Shown: positions 1 through 12,060, counted from the stretch's first letter. The stretch is 64,000 nucleotides of DNA from Silurus meridionalis (GCF_014805685.1 NC_060902.1:6001286-6065285), one strand, 5' to 3'. Numbers and translations: made by a program. Notes: generated by a model from the sequence alone, not told the origin.

Positions 1-201
1 ATTCTAAAATAGAAGAGCAGGTGTTTCGCTTCACCTTCTGCCTTTCCGATTGGAAGCGACATGCAGGGAGAGTTTAGCGGCCATCTGTGGCATCCCTGAC
101 AAAATAGCTTGACCGGTGTAAATATATATACTCCTCCTCCTCCTCAGCTTTAGGGCTATGTCAGTGCCTGGAGCGTTCTGATATAGAGAGATGCTTTCGT
201 C

Positions 202-260
<59 letters not shown>

Positions 261-600
261 GTGTGTGTGTGCGCGCGTGCGTTAACCTTCCCACTCTGTC
301 ACAGCTACCCAGAAGCACACTAGTAAATGACACCCACTTAAAATCCAATGGAGTTTTGTATAAAGTATTAAGATCCTCGTCTGATACAAAACTAAAACAC
401 AATATGTAATGTGCAAAATACAACTAAACAAGGGGTAATTTGCCAATGAATCACAGCACATCACTCCAACTGAACTAATGCAAATGATAGCCCCAAATAG
501 GGCAAGAATTTGTACTGTTTAATCTGACATGTAACCTGTGATTACAGTAGGATACACTCTCTTGCTTAGCGTATGATTGCTATGTTAAGTTTGCTGTCAC
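1..600. repeat. Direct repeat copy A (~600 bp, partner at 3262)
   Basis: Apart from the TG tract, the sequence reads the same as positions 3262-3865. Homology stops abruptly after TTGCTGTCAC at 600, and the left boundary is hidden by the window edge. A (TG)n tract near 203-280 lies inside and accounts for the 4-bp length difference between copies. Open frames crossing it are microsatellite read-through and are not treated as genes. It could be a recent segmental duplication or an assembly duplication. Confidence 0.9.
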
Positions 601-879
601 CGTGAAGGTCCTGTTTGCTCTAAGAATAATTCCTTATTCTTGTCAGTACTAGTAATTTTAGTAAGTAGGACATTATGCAAAACCGTGAATGATGAAGTGC
701 ATTTATTGTAACAATAGTCTTTATCAGACTAAGTGGTCTACCAGTAAGCATAATTATCTATCTCATTTCTAAAATGCCACATGGGTCAGGAGACAGGACC
801 TAGCTCAGGGTATTGATCGTGAAAAATAGACTGTGCTATCTGTAATTGTCGAAACTGCAACACATACAAAGACATCCCA
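601..879. other. Unannotated sequence
   Basis: No repeat, gene or motif recognised between the end of the duplicated block and the candidate conserved block. Confidence 0.5.
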
Positions 880-1150
880 CAGACTGTAATTGGCGTTAAT
901 GGACCCAATCTGTTAACAACTGGAGAATATCTGTTTATGCAGCCAAACATTGCAGACCTCATCCCATTATTCCGTCCTCATGAGCTTTTATTTTAATCAA
1001 CGCGCCAAAAAGCCAAAGCCATCTCTGTTTACAGCGCGACTCTTTAATGCGGTGTCCCATTACGGCTGATGCACCGTGTATACCGCCTGAGCTCTCCTAA
1101 TGACCATATTTACACCGTGCGCTGCTAAGAACAGATCATTAAGTTCACTC
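880..1150. promoter_or_regulatory. Candidate conserved non-coding element
   Basis: A repeat-free block of balanced composition with homeodomain-like TAAT cores (GTAATTGGCGTTAATGG near 887) and CpG-containing words such as CATTACGGCTGATG. No open frame of note crosses it. The texture resembles vertebrate developmental enhancers, but this is only an impression; no alignment was possible. Confidence 0.3.
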
Positions 1151-1499
1151 TGAGTTTGCCAAGGTATAAATTAACACTCTAAGAGGACTTTATGATTTAA
1201 ATTGATCTGCTAGCATGGGGAAGGGGCAGGGCTGAGAAGTTGATTGAATATTTGTGATCATTTGTAGGAATTGTATCTGATTTCTTATGGTGTCATGTTT
1301 CAGAAATACTGACAATCAAGGGCAAGGCAAAAACTTTGATGGGTTTGGTCATGAAAAATCACAACATTTCAGGTCTATAAACTGGAAGTGGTTATTACCA
1401 GCAAGGCAATGGGTAAGCCATTACCCAGATTTTAAAAATTTAAATTTGAAGATGTTCAGGTAAAAGGTTATGTAATGTAGCCCGGTGCAAAAATTTCAA

Positions 1500-1843
1500 A
1501 ACTGAGAGGCCACACACTTTATTTTGATTGAGAAGCATGAACGCCACACCTCCATTACTGAGACTGACAGCATCAAGGCCTCAAGTCTTTTACTATGACT
1601 GAAAAATATAAATACCACACCCTTTTTACTGTGACTGACAGGCATAGAGACCAAACCTCCTCTACTACAGTTGGCTGTCATGAAGGCTACACTACCTTTA
1701 GTGTGACTGACAGGCATGCAAGTCACACCCCTTATACTTTGACGGAAGATACATGAAGACCCCCTTTTTATTGTGATTAAGATTCAAGAAGGCTATGCCA
1801 CCTTCACTGGGACTGAAAGGCATAAAGGATCATGCACCCTTTA
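1500..1843. repeat. Degenerate minisatellite, ~37-bp period
   Basis: About nine diverged units built around a core like GTGACTGACAGGCATGAAGG followed by CCACACCCCTTT. Spacing varies from roughly 33 to 40 bp and units differ by substitutions and small indels, so the array is old. Frames through it are not conserved between units. Confidence 0.75.
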
Positions 1844-1895
1844 TAAGCAAACAAGGAGGCCATAACACAGCAAATGTTTGGGTTTTAGCTAGCTA

Positions 1896-2664
1896 CACTC
1901 AAAAAAATTATATGTTGGCCTTACTTAACATTTTATGTCAACAGGTTCCACGTAACTCAGTTAGGTTGCATTTAATTAACAATATTGATTTCAGTAAACT
2001 TAAGTTAATTACATAAAGTTAATGTAATGTTGTTTAGTTAAATCAACTTAACATTCTTAATTTAGTTCTGATATAAAAAAAAAAAAAACTTTCTTTCGGC
2101 TTGTCCCGTTAGGGGTCGCCACAGTGGATCATCCACACGTTTGATTTGGCACATTTTATGCTGGATGCCCTTCATAACGCAACCCTCCCCATTTATCCGG
2201 GCTTGAGAGCGCGCATCCTAACCACTAGACCACCAGGGAACCTGAAATGGCATACTTATATCACTATATCGCTTATTTACGATTAACCAACTTGTTTGTC
2301 CACAAGGAAAAGTCTTTGCTTGTTTTCTATTTTTGCACTGTGAACTTTGTTTAAATTGATTCCCATTAAATGGCGCCGATCAAAAACAGAGCAAAAAAGT
2401 TCGCGTTGAATCTGCTTTTCATCTGCGCATGTGCAGATATTAGATAGATACTCCACCTGTTGACCAAAGCATGGTACTGCAGAAGCAACACAACTCTGTT
2501 TCATTCGTTTTACTTAAATTAGTTGTGTTAAACTGAAATTTTACTATTTTTTAATTTTGTCAACACAACTCTTAATTTTAATACACAAACTTAAGTACAT
2601 TATTCCATTTAGACATAGTTATATTCTTTGGGCCAACAGCAGCCACATTTCATTTTTTTGAGTG
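1896..2664. mobile_element. DNA element with 13-bp TIRs and TA duplication
   Basis: The ends are inverted repeats: CACTCAAAAAAAT starts at 1896 and its complement ends at 2664. TA at 1894-1895 and 2665-2666 fits a TA target-site duplication. The interior is AT-rich, repeats words like AGTTGTGTTAA, and has no transposase. It contains a later SINE at 2086-2242. The superfamily is uncertain; the TA duplication suggests a Tc1/mariner-type non-autonomous element. Confidence 0.65.
2086..2242 (-). mobile_element. tRNA-Glu-like SINE, internally deleted
   Basis: Read on the minus strand it starts with a tRNA-like head (CCTGGTGGTCTAGTGGTTAG) and ends with the tail CGACCCCTAACGGGACAAGCC. Compared with the complete copy at 45449-45660, about 55 bp carrying box B is missing after box A, so the internal promoter is broken. 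It is nested in the element at 1896-2664 and is therefore younger than it. Confidence 0.85.
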
Positions 2665-2666
2665 TA

Positions 2667-3261
2667 GTGTTGCTACCATGATCTGTGTGCTATCTTCCTT
2701 ACCACAAATTATATTACTACATCTTGTTTAATATTAATAATGTTGTTCAGGAAGCATCCTAGAATTCTCATTGAATGGGTATCACTTGCTCCTCACAGCA
2801 GAGAAGATTAATCTGGCTTCACGATTAGCTTGCTGTTTTTCCTGCCAAAGAGTACAATTTGTAAATGTTATTTATTCATTTTAAAAACCCTCTCAAACGA
2901 TGCAGATGACACACTCGAGCAAACATCCTACATATTTGCTCACACGCAAATCATCTTAGTACACTTCAGTATTTACAAATCATTGCATCTTGAGAAGGAA
3001 ATGCAAAGTGTGCAGAATAGAAGTGCTTTTACACTCGGGCTCATCACAACACGGAGACTTTAGTAAATAAACCCAAATTAACTTGCTTCATGAGAAGCCG
3101 TGTGTGAATCGTCTTCCTGCGTCTGCCTGAGGAGCTCCACATCCTTACCAACAGGCTGGTTATTGGCTGTCCCCTGAAGCGCCGCTCACATTCATGTGAC
3201 ATGACAAATAGATGGACACTCACACTCCCTTAGGGCCTGTGGAGGAGGATTGGGCCGCTGC
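2667..3261. other. Unannotated sequence
   Basis: No repeat recognised. The part from about 3090 to 3260 is CpG-richer and non-repetitive. It leads directly into the second copy of the 600-bp duplicated block. Confidence 0.4.
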
Positions 3262-3462
3262 ATTCTAAAATAGAAGAGCAGGTGTTTCGCTTCACCTTCT
3301 GCCTTTCCGATTGGAAGCGACATGCAGGGAGAGTTTAGCGGCCATCTGTGGCATCCCTGACAAAATAGCTTGACCGGTGTAAATATATATACTCCTCCTC
3401 CTCCTCAGCTTTAGGGCTATGTCAGTGCCTGGAGCGTTCTGATATAGAGAGATGCTTTCGTC

Positions 3463-3520
<58 letters not shown>

Positions 3521-3865
3521 CGTGTGTGTGTGTGTGCGCGCGTGCGTTAACCTTCCCACTCTGTCACAGCTACCCAGAAGCACACTAGTAAATGACACCC
3601 ACTTAAAATCCAATGGAGTTTTGTATAAAGTATTAAGATCCTCGTCTGATACAAAACTAAAACACAATATGTAATGTGCAAAATACAACTAAACAAGGGG
3701 TAATTTGCCAATGAATCACAGCACATCACTCCAACTGAACTAATGCAAATGATAGCCCCAAATAGGGCAAGAATTTGTACTGTTTAATCTGACATGTAAC
3801 CTGTGATTACAGTAGGATACACTCTCTTGCTTAGCGTATGATTGCTATGTTAAGTTTGCTGTCAC
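3262..3865. repeat. Direct repeat copy B
   Basis: Second copy of the block at 1-600, same orientation, offset 3261 bp. The only clear difference is in the (TG)n tract (3478-3540), where copy B is 4 bp longer. After GTCAC at 3865 the two copies diverge at once. Confidence 0.9.
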
Positions 3866-4331
3866 TTCCAAAAATTGTACGAGCGTGAATGCATAATTTG
3901 GAAACCAGCTCGACGGAAGGGATAGCTGATGTTAGCAAAAATTAAACGTTAATACTTTGTTGCCATGTCTCCAAGGCAAACATTGACCTGATAAGGAAAC
4001 ACATTTTTCCAGTTTTAGGGAAAACAATTAAACAAATGAAATAGCTGTAAATGTTTCAATGTTAGTATTCATAAACAATATGCAGAATTGTAATACGGTT
4101 TATTTTCTTCCCCAGAACGACTTACAAAATAAAGCATTCAACAAACAATACAATAAATTCTTACTTCGAAGTTGCCAACAATGAATACATTCTAAAGCTG
4201 TTTTACTGGTACAGCGCAAACTAAGAATAGCGTCAATCCGAAACTCTGTGAGAGGAAATAGAAAGCAATAGAAAGATAAAGGAGCTTATTTATGAATTTG
4301 TCAACATATGATATGAGGTCCGGTTACCAAA
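3866..4331. other. Unannotated AT-rich sequence
   Basis: No gene or recognised repeat. Confidence 0.4.
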
Positions 4332-4447
4332 TTAACTTGAGTAAAAAAGTGTAGTCAGTACCTTAACTTTTTACCAAAGTCTCTTAAAACATAAGAAGCT
4401 GTTCTTCTACTTGAGTGAACGATGTGCATACTTTTGCCATCTCTGGA
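4332..4447 (-). mobile_element. hAT-like element end (fragment)
   Basis: On the minus strand it reads AGAGATGGCAAAAGTATGCA and continues through CTCAAGTAGAAGAACAG to AAGTACTGACTACAC-like sequence. The same order occurs at the window end (63906-64000). It belongs to the common fish family with AGTAAAAGTAC and CTTAAGTAC motifs, which I assign to hAT from memory. The second end is absent. Confidence 0.6.
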
Positions 4448-5795
<1,348 letters not shown>

Positions 5796-6135
5796 GCAGC
5801 CATAATGCAAATTCACTGAGCGATTTTTTTTTCATATTTCTGGCTGCTCACACCATGTTAGGCCACACAGAGTGGGGAAAGAGTGATAAAAAATGAGAGC
5901 ACGGTCGTGCCGTATTTATGAACAGCTGTGCACCTCTTATTCTGTGCACCTCTGCGCGAGTGTCCTGATGTTCGGTTAGAGACGAGGTCACATTCCAACA
6001 AAAGTAATAGCTGCTAATAAATGCATAATAAACAAGATCTGTGTCGTGTCAGTCAACATTGCACAATGGCATCCATTTGCATATGCAAGTCAAAATGTCA
6101 ATGATGACACAGTCATTCATGGCAAATCGAGTCCA
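5796..6135. promoter_or_regulatory. Candidate conserved non-coding element
   Basis: A repeat-free block with an E-box (CAGCTG near 5930), CpG-containing words, ATAAATGCATAATAAAC near 6018, a palindromic octamer-like site at 6077-6088 and TGATGACACAGTCATTCATGG near 6103. This motif density resembles a developmental enhancer. Inference only. Confidence 0.35.
6077..6088. promoter_or_regulatory. Perfect palindrome TTGCATATGCAA, POU/octamer-like
   Basis: The 12-bp palindrome sits in CATTTGCATATGCAAG and contains one near-octamer (ATTTGCAT) with a second partial one on the other strand. POU factors bind such sites; occupancy here is inferred. Confidence 0.4.
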
Positions 6136-6246
6136 ATAGAGTATAATTGTGTTGGCTATGTGGGGGAGAAGGGGTCAGTGTTTCTCTGGAGTTTCTTGGA
6201 TGTGAATTGAAAACCTAGGACAAGACCATAGATAGGTTTGTATAGA

Positions 6247-6900
6247 TGAAGTTGAAATGTGTTATGTATTGAGAAAGTTGAAAAATGTTTGATTTGGCAG
6301 AAGTTGAAAGGTGTTTGATATGTACTGTATGGGATTGAAATGTGTTTGGTATAAAGTAAGTTGAAATGTGTTTAATATAGAACGGGCTGAAATGTGTTTG
6401 GTATGTAGGGGATTAAAATGTGTTTGGTATTATGAAAGTTAAATTGTATTTGTATGGAAGAAGTTGAAATGTTCTTAATAGGGAGGGGCTGAAAATGTGT
6501 TTGATATGGAGGAAGTTAATTTGTGTTTGTATGGAGAAAGCTGAAAATGTGTTTGATATGGAGGATGTTGAAATGTGTTTGGTATTGTGGAAGTTAAGTT
6601 GTGTTTATATGGAGGCAGCAGAAATGTGTTTGTATGGAAGAAGCTAAAATTGTTTCCTTTGGAAGAATTTTAAATGTGTTTGGTACAGTATGGAGAAAGT
6701 TGTAATGTATTTGCTATGAAGGAAGATGAATTGTGTTTGTATGGATAAAAATGAAATGTGTTTAATATGAAGTGGGTTGAAAAATATGTTTGTATAGAGA
6801 AAGTTGAAATATGTTTGATATGTAGGAACTTAAAATGTGCTTGGTATAGAACACGCTGAAAATGTGTTTCATATGGAGGAGGTTGAAAATGTTTGGTTTG
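6247..6900. repeat. Minisatellite, ~26-bp period, ~25 units
   Basis: Units follow the consensus AGTTGAAATGTGTTTGGTAT plus a variable GGAGGA tail. I count about 25 units with lengths of 24-33 bp. The core AAATGTGTTTG is best conserved and the purine tail varies most. Every frame is interrupted across units, so it is not a coding repeat. Confidence 0.9.
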
Positions 6901-7239
6901 GTCAGTATGAAAGGAGTTAAAAATTAAAAGTTTTGTATGTCATTTAAAAAATGCAGTTTGATTAAAGGTACTTAGTTGAGGTTTTCTAAAAGAACATTTG
7001 ATTTAATCAAGTTATGTTTTATCCTGACTTGAGATCTTTTGACAGAAATGTACTTTAGTTTAAAACCAGACTTGAAAAATTACACATTAGATAGTCAAAT
7101 TAGAGTGTGAATTATTAATAGTATTATAAAGGGGAATGAACTAGTTGATTATGCATATATGAATACTTTTAGGTTCATACATTTACAAGGTTAGCTTACC
7201 TGTATTAATGAAACTGTCTTTGTAACTGTTAAATCTTTA
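6901..7239. other. Unannotated AT-rich sequence
   Basis: No gene or recognised repeat before the LINE fragment. Confidence 0.4.
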
Positions 7240-8040
7240 ACTATGTAACTATGAGACTAAATCTTTCAGTAAAATACCTAGAAGTTATTTTAGACACCAA
7301 CTTGTATATTGAATATCATATCAACCATATTACAAAAATAGCCTTCTTCCTCCTTAGAAATATTACTAAGCTAAGAAACATGCTGTCGATATCTGATGCA
7401 GAAAAGCTCATCCATGCACTCATGACCTCCAGACTGGACTATTTTATTGCATTACTAGGTGGATGTCCTGCATCATTAATAAACAAGCTACAGTTAGTCC
7501 AGAATGCAGCAGCCAGAGTTCTCACAAGGTTGAGGAAATATGAACAAATATGACTCCAATCTTATTATCCCTACACTGGCTACCTGTTATGTTTCCAATC
7601 GCTTACAAGCTACTGCTACTTACTTACAAAGCCCTAAATGGTTTGGCTCCCATGTATCTATCCAGTCTTCTAACACGCTACAATACGTCACTTGAAATCT
7701 CAAAACTCTGGACTTCTAGTAGAATAGCAAAGTCCACTAAAGGTGGTAGATCATTCTCACATTTAGCTAATAAACTTTGGAATAGTCTTCCTGACAGTGT
7801 TCGGCGCTCAGACACAGTTTAAACGGCAATTAAAGACATATCTTTTTTAGCAAGGCCTACACATAACACACATTACATATCATAACCTTGTGCTCCGGTA
7901 CATCTGATCAAATGCACATTATTACCTTGTGCTTGTTAATTTTATGAACAGCAGCTATGCTAATTCCTTCCCACTGCTTCTCTTTCTCTACACTGGAGAC
8001 TCCTTTACCATATCAACTATTACACATTTCCGGATAGGTT
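7240..8040 (+). mobile_element. 5'-truncated L2-like LINE, 3' end
   Basis: Contains the C-terminal part of a LINE polyprotein (7251-7850) followed by a 3' UTR with CTTGTGCTCCGGTACATCTG-type sequence. The 5' end, including endonuclease and the reverse transcriptase active site, is missing, as is typical of aborted target-primed insertion. No clear target-site duplication was found. Confidence 0.75.
7251..7850 (+). pseudogene. L2/CR1-like reverse transcriptase C-terminal region, frameshifted
   Basis: Encodes the region after the reverse transcriptase catalytic core. Visible family motifs are SRLDYFIALLGG, NKLQLVQNAAARVLTR, LSLHWLPV, YKALNGLAPMYLSSLL and KLWNSLPDSVR. The first frame stops after KYEQI near 7553, and the family sequence resumes at TPILLSLHWLPV in another frame, so there is a 1-2 nt indel there. 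A second shift near 7818 separates DTV from FKRQLKTYLF, which ends at a TAG at 7848-7850, the likely native stop. With no catalytic domain and two shifts it cannot make an active enzyme. Assignment to L2 rather than CR1 or Rex1 rests on remembered fish consensus sequences. Confidence 0.8.
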
Positions 8041-8762
8041 ACACAAAAAATCTTTTTTTATTTTTACTCAAAGGTTGTTTGAGGATTTTTCAGCACCCAA
8101 AGCTGTTTGCTTCAGGAATTCAGTACATTTTATTAAATGTAAAAGACAAAAAGAAGCTTCCAAAATAGTTTAAAATAAGTCTGTGTATTTTCACAAAAAT
8201 GACGTTATGCAATGGTAAACGGGTCCATAAAACTGCTGTACAAGTTCTTCCAGATTACCTGTAACCATAGAAACAACGCAGTACTCGAACGAGTGCATTA
8301 GCATAAGCTATTACTGTGAAGTATTGTCTGAGATGTTGTTACAGAAACCCAATCAACACCCTCTGACCAATCAGAATAAAGACAGCGCTGCATGTCCATT
8401 AAAATTATACACACTGATGACCCCAGACCTTCCAGACATGTTAATGATCTTGCATTTTGGACCTGTATCGACCCTGTGGTCAATATACTGCACAATCAGC
8501 TCAAACGTCAAACAACACATTTGGCAAAGAATATCAATATACATAATGACATGACAGCTACATCATTCATTGTTGCCATCAATGCTAGTGCCACTATACT
8601 TGATTGACACTCCAGATTATTATCCCAGCTAAGACACACACCTGAAATACTGAGTGCAGTGTAATAAAGAGAATGTTTATCTTATCAGTCTGTCTTATCT
8701 GTAACATCTCAAATCTGCTAGAAATTCAAACCCTAGCTCAGTCAATTTTGTGTTTAAATCAT

Positions 8763-8766
<4 letters not shown>
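8041..8766. other. Unannotated sequence
   Basis: No gene or recognised repeat. Short overlapping frames on both strands (8298-8607) have no recognisable domain. Confidence 0.4.

Positions 8767-8813
<47 letters not shown>
8767..8813. repeat. (CT)n microsatellite
   Basis: Pure CT array, about 23 units. Confidence 0.97.
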
Positions 8814-8819
<6 letters not shown>

Positions 8820-9599
8820 ATCTCTATCTGTATAACTGAGAGAAACAGGCTCACTTGGGACATGAGTGCTTTGACTGATGGAAGGCGTTTTAATTTTACC
8901 TCAGCGAGCTGAATGCCTGCCTGATTGCATTGCACCGGTGTGTGCGTTTGTGTGCGTGCACATGTATGCTCCTCACAGTTGTGTTTTTTTTTTTTTATAG
9001 AAAAGCCCCTGTGGCTAAATTGTCTCATTAGCTAAGTCAGTGTTATTACACCTGCCCCTATACATCTCCATTTGCCTCACAGGTGTTCTCGGTTTTAGGA
9101 CAACAACTCTAAAATGGTCACACAAAAGCAAGCAGAAAATCAGACATTCATGGCCATTGAGATACACGGATAGATATACAAGTGATATACATTATATGGA
9201 ATGAACAGATAATGTGTTCTAAATGACTACAAATGCAAATGCGCAGATAAGACAATGTATTTTTTTGTTTGTTTTTTTTGTTTTTTTCCATGAAGTGAAC
9301 ACTCCATGGAAGATGTTTGAGGCTCACGTGACAAAAATAAACAAACCTTAAACATGATTAATGGTGTCAGGAAAAAGACCCAATGACTTTAGGTTCATCA
9401 GAGCCTGACATTAGCCAAAGATGTGGTACTCGATATTTTGGTGTTGTGGAAGTAAAAAGCTTCTCAGTGTTTCAAGGTCTTGATGTCAACAAGTAGACTT
9501 GTATTCTGTCATTCTGCTGATGAACCTTTTACACAGTTTTAACTCTGATCTGGTCATTTTTTGAATGGTTACAGACACTAAGACATCCCCACAACTATT
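8814..9599. other. Unannotated sequence with T-rich tracts
   Basis: Contains T-rich runs near 8985 and 9260-9290 but no gene or recognised element. Confidence 0.4.
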
Positions 9600-9742
9600 T
9601 GAAGTAGTGTACAAAGTACACAAACCTTGTACCATGAGTAAAAGTAGAAATACACAAGGTAAAATATTACTTCAGTAAACGTAAAAGTGCTCCATTAAAC
9701 TTTCACTTGAGTAAAAGTACAAAAGTATTTGCCAAATGTACT

Positions 9743-9985
9743 TGTCAGGGAACCACCGACCACGCCCTCCCTCGGCACCCAGCATACTCGCATCGCCTCG
9801 CCTTCATACTAATCATCTTCACCTGTCTTTAATCTACACCCTCCCTTTATAAGGCCCCCCGTTCGCACTAACTCACCGTCCGATCTACGGTTCATTCTGG
9901 CGATCAGTGTTTCGGAATATACCCGTTTTCCGGTACATGCTGCTTCTGTTTGTTTCCCAAGGCTAATAAACATCTATTGTCTATA
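9743..9985 (+). mobile_element. LTR-like segment nested in hAT
   Basis: Starts TGTCAGGGAACCACC at the exact point where hAT sequence stops, is C-rich, has a TATA-like TTTATAAGG near 9846 and an AATAAA near 9964. This is the layout of a retrotransposon LTR (TG start, TATA box, poly(A) signal). The right boundary is unclear and no coding region follows, so it may be a solo LTR or a fragment. No repeat database could be consulted. Confidence 0.45.
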
Positions 9986-10099
9986 TACATATAATAAATG
10001 TCTAGTTGATTATGTAGTCTGGTGTTACCGCAAATCTATGAACAGGATAGTACAAACTGAAGGCTAATGAATAGAGCATAACGTCTGGGACCTTTTGAT

Positions 10100-10710
10100 T
10101 TCTGACTATCACTGACTTAGCAAGTTACAACTAAGTGGCTAAATACGTTATTCTTTATGCATGAGCAAGCATTGAGCGGCCTACTTAAAGAATATTAGTT
10201 TACTGTTATATCCACTGACTAAGATACAGACTGGCGAGTTTGTGTCCGTGAGCATGTGTAGTGGCTATCACTGACTTAGCAAGTTATGACCAATTAACTA
10301 AATCAATTATTCTTTATAAATGAGCAAGCATTGAGCGGCCTACCTAAAGAATATTAGTTTGCCGTTATATCCTCTGACTAAGATTCGGACTGGCAAATGT
10401 GCCTTTGTGAGCAGGTATCGTTAGCAAAGCGCAAGTCTCTAAGCATCTCTGGGTCCGTAATGAATGATTATTTGAAAAGACGGAATGTTTAGAATAATCT
10501 ATCAAAATTAAAGAAAAGATACCACCAATATGATGATCAGCTTGAATTAGATATATTCAAGTTAAATCTTTATTATAATTTGGAGTCAGATTAGAGGTAA
10601 AAATTGCATTCATGCAACAAATTGATGTCGATTCCAAATTGATGTCGATTCTTCCTTCACCCACACCAGTGGATTCCGTCGTTGGGCCATTGGGTGGACA
10701 CCCTTACACT
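10100..10710. repeat. Dispersed LTR-like repeat with 159-bp internal tandem duplication
   Basis: A segment starting CTATCACTGACTTAGCAAG at 10106 recurs at 10265, offset 159 bp, including GAGCAAGCATTGAGCGGCC and CTGACTAAGAT. The whole block is homologous to 28866-29240, where only one unit is present. On the minus strand both copies have AATAAA or a close variant and a right edge near GGGTGGACACCCTTACA or its relative, suggesting LTR ancestry. Family unknown. Confidence 0.55.
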
Positions 10711-11349
10711 ATTATAATTTTTGTCACAAGACTCTCTCCTTAATCAACTTAGTTTATGTGAAAAATACTCTAGCATTAATCTTAGCACACCAACTACAGT
10801 ATTAATAAAATTATATTAATGAGTCAAACACTGATTGATATCTATTACAATTATCATGAGCCCAAAACCTTCTTTTCAACTACTTCAAAGAAATTGTGCA
10901 ATGGAAATTAGAGTTAGGAGTTTCTTTTATCATTTATTGCTCTGAAAATGTTCTGCTTGCTGTTGAACTGACGCTGAACTGTATGTTTGTGATCAGTAGA
11001 TACCACCAAGTGACAACCAAAACAAGTTTAAAACAGAGCCCACGCTCTACACTGATTGGTGGCTTGCTGCAAGTTTGACCAGTTAACTCATGAATAAAAA
11101 GGAACAACTGATTTCGCAAAATGTAGTTGAGTAAAAAGTATGATATTTGACTTTGAAATGTAGTGAAGTTAAAGTCAAAATCTCCCCAAATGAAAATACA
11201 CAGATACGCGAAAAAGCTACTTAAGTACAGTAACGAATTACTTTACAATGTTACTGGCCAACACTGACTTTTGAATTATGCCTGGTTGTTAAAGCACTGA
11301 AGATTAATATCAAAAATATTATCTAGAAGTACAGTTTAAGCAAAAACAA

Positions 11350-11384
11350 ACACACACACACACACACACATACACACACACACA
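11350..11384. repeat. (CA)n microsatellite
   Basis: CA array with one T interruption. Confidence 0.97.
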
Positions 11385-11777
11385 ATGCTTGAAGCTGTTG
11401 ACTGTTGGTGAGAGTGGAGTTCATGGAGTACTTCATTTTTTTGGCAACCACTCCAAGGGATTCTTTAGGAGAGCAAAAGTGTATTTATGAGAGACCCCAG
11501 GAAGTGCTTACACCAGCAGTTCTAAAGGTCTTTAAAGCATAGCCAGGGGCCTTCTAAAAAAAATCCCACTTTTCCACTAAATTGATTTATTGAGTTTTTA
11601 TACAGTACTGGCCATATTAATAGCAACACCGGTACCTCTGTATATTTATCTAGTGATAAAAGCGGTCAGTTACAGTACATAGAATGATGCATAACAAGTT
11701 ACAGTTTATATTAATAATCAGAACAAGGAAAAATGTGATCCAATTGATTTGGACATGTACAATGTAGCATGGGTGGT

Positions 11778-11999
11778 GTCTTGGAGATGCTTTGCTGCTT
11801 ACCACTTTCTTTAAAGAGTGGTTCTTTGAATTCCTCCTGACGTCCTGTCAGTCTCCAAAAAATCTGTCCACGGATCTCTCTCATGTCTTAATATGTCTCA
11901 ATTACTGCTCAGTGGAGTTTTTCTTTTTTTTTTTTTACACACCATTCTGGGTAAAGGCAGTAGTACATACAAACCCTAAGAGATGAGCAGTTTCTGAAA
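11778..11999 (-). mobile_element. Degenerate Tc1-like fragment (family A)
   Basis: Plus-strand words GGAGATGCTTTGCTGCTTACC, AAGAGTGGTTCTTTGAATT, CACCATTCTGGGTAAA and GATGAGCAGTTTCTGAAAT follow the same order as the reverse-complemented transposase region of the element at 12061-12530. It is strongly diverged and cut by the adjacent TA array. No TIRs seen. Confidence 0.65.
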
Positions 12000-12001
12000 T
12001 G

Positions 12002-12002
<1 letters not shown>

Positions 12003-12057
<55 letters not shown>
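12003..12057. repeat. (TA)n microsatellite
   Basis: TA array of about 27 units, directly next to the left TIR of the Tc1 element that starts at 12061. Confidence 0.97.

Positions 12058-12060
<3 letters not shown>

Larger units (their letters stand above)
9600..11268. mobile_element. hAT-like element split by nested insertions
   Basis: The left half (9600-9742) shows AGTAGTGTACAAAGTACAC and repeated AGTAAAAGTAC words. The right half (about 11113-11268) shows GAGTAAAAAGTATG, CTACTTAAGTACAGTAACG and ends near GGCCAACACTG. These match the two ends of one fish hAT family. About 1.37 kb of unrelated LTR-like DNA lies between them, so a later insertion split the element. Confidence 0.6.

Noticed and set aside
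31..423. 130-codon minus-strand frame with a TH-repeat region
   Set aside because: It crosses the (TG)n tract, is duplicated with a frame change in the copy at 3422-3688, and has no domain. Product of a microsatellite.
6247..6900. Regularly spaced repeats resembling a CRISPR array
   Set aside because: Units are adjacent and all parts vary gradually, with no unique spacers; the surrounding DNA is eukaryotic.
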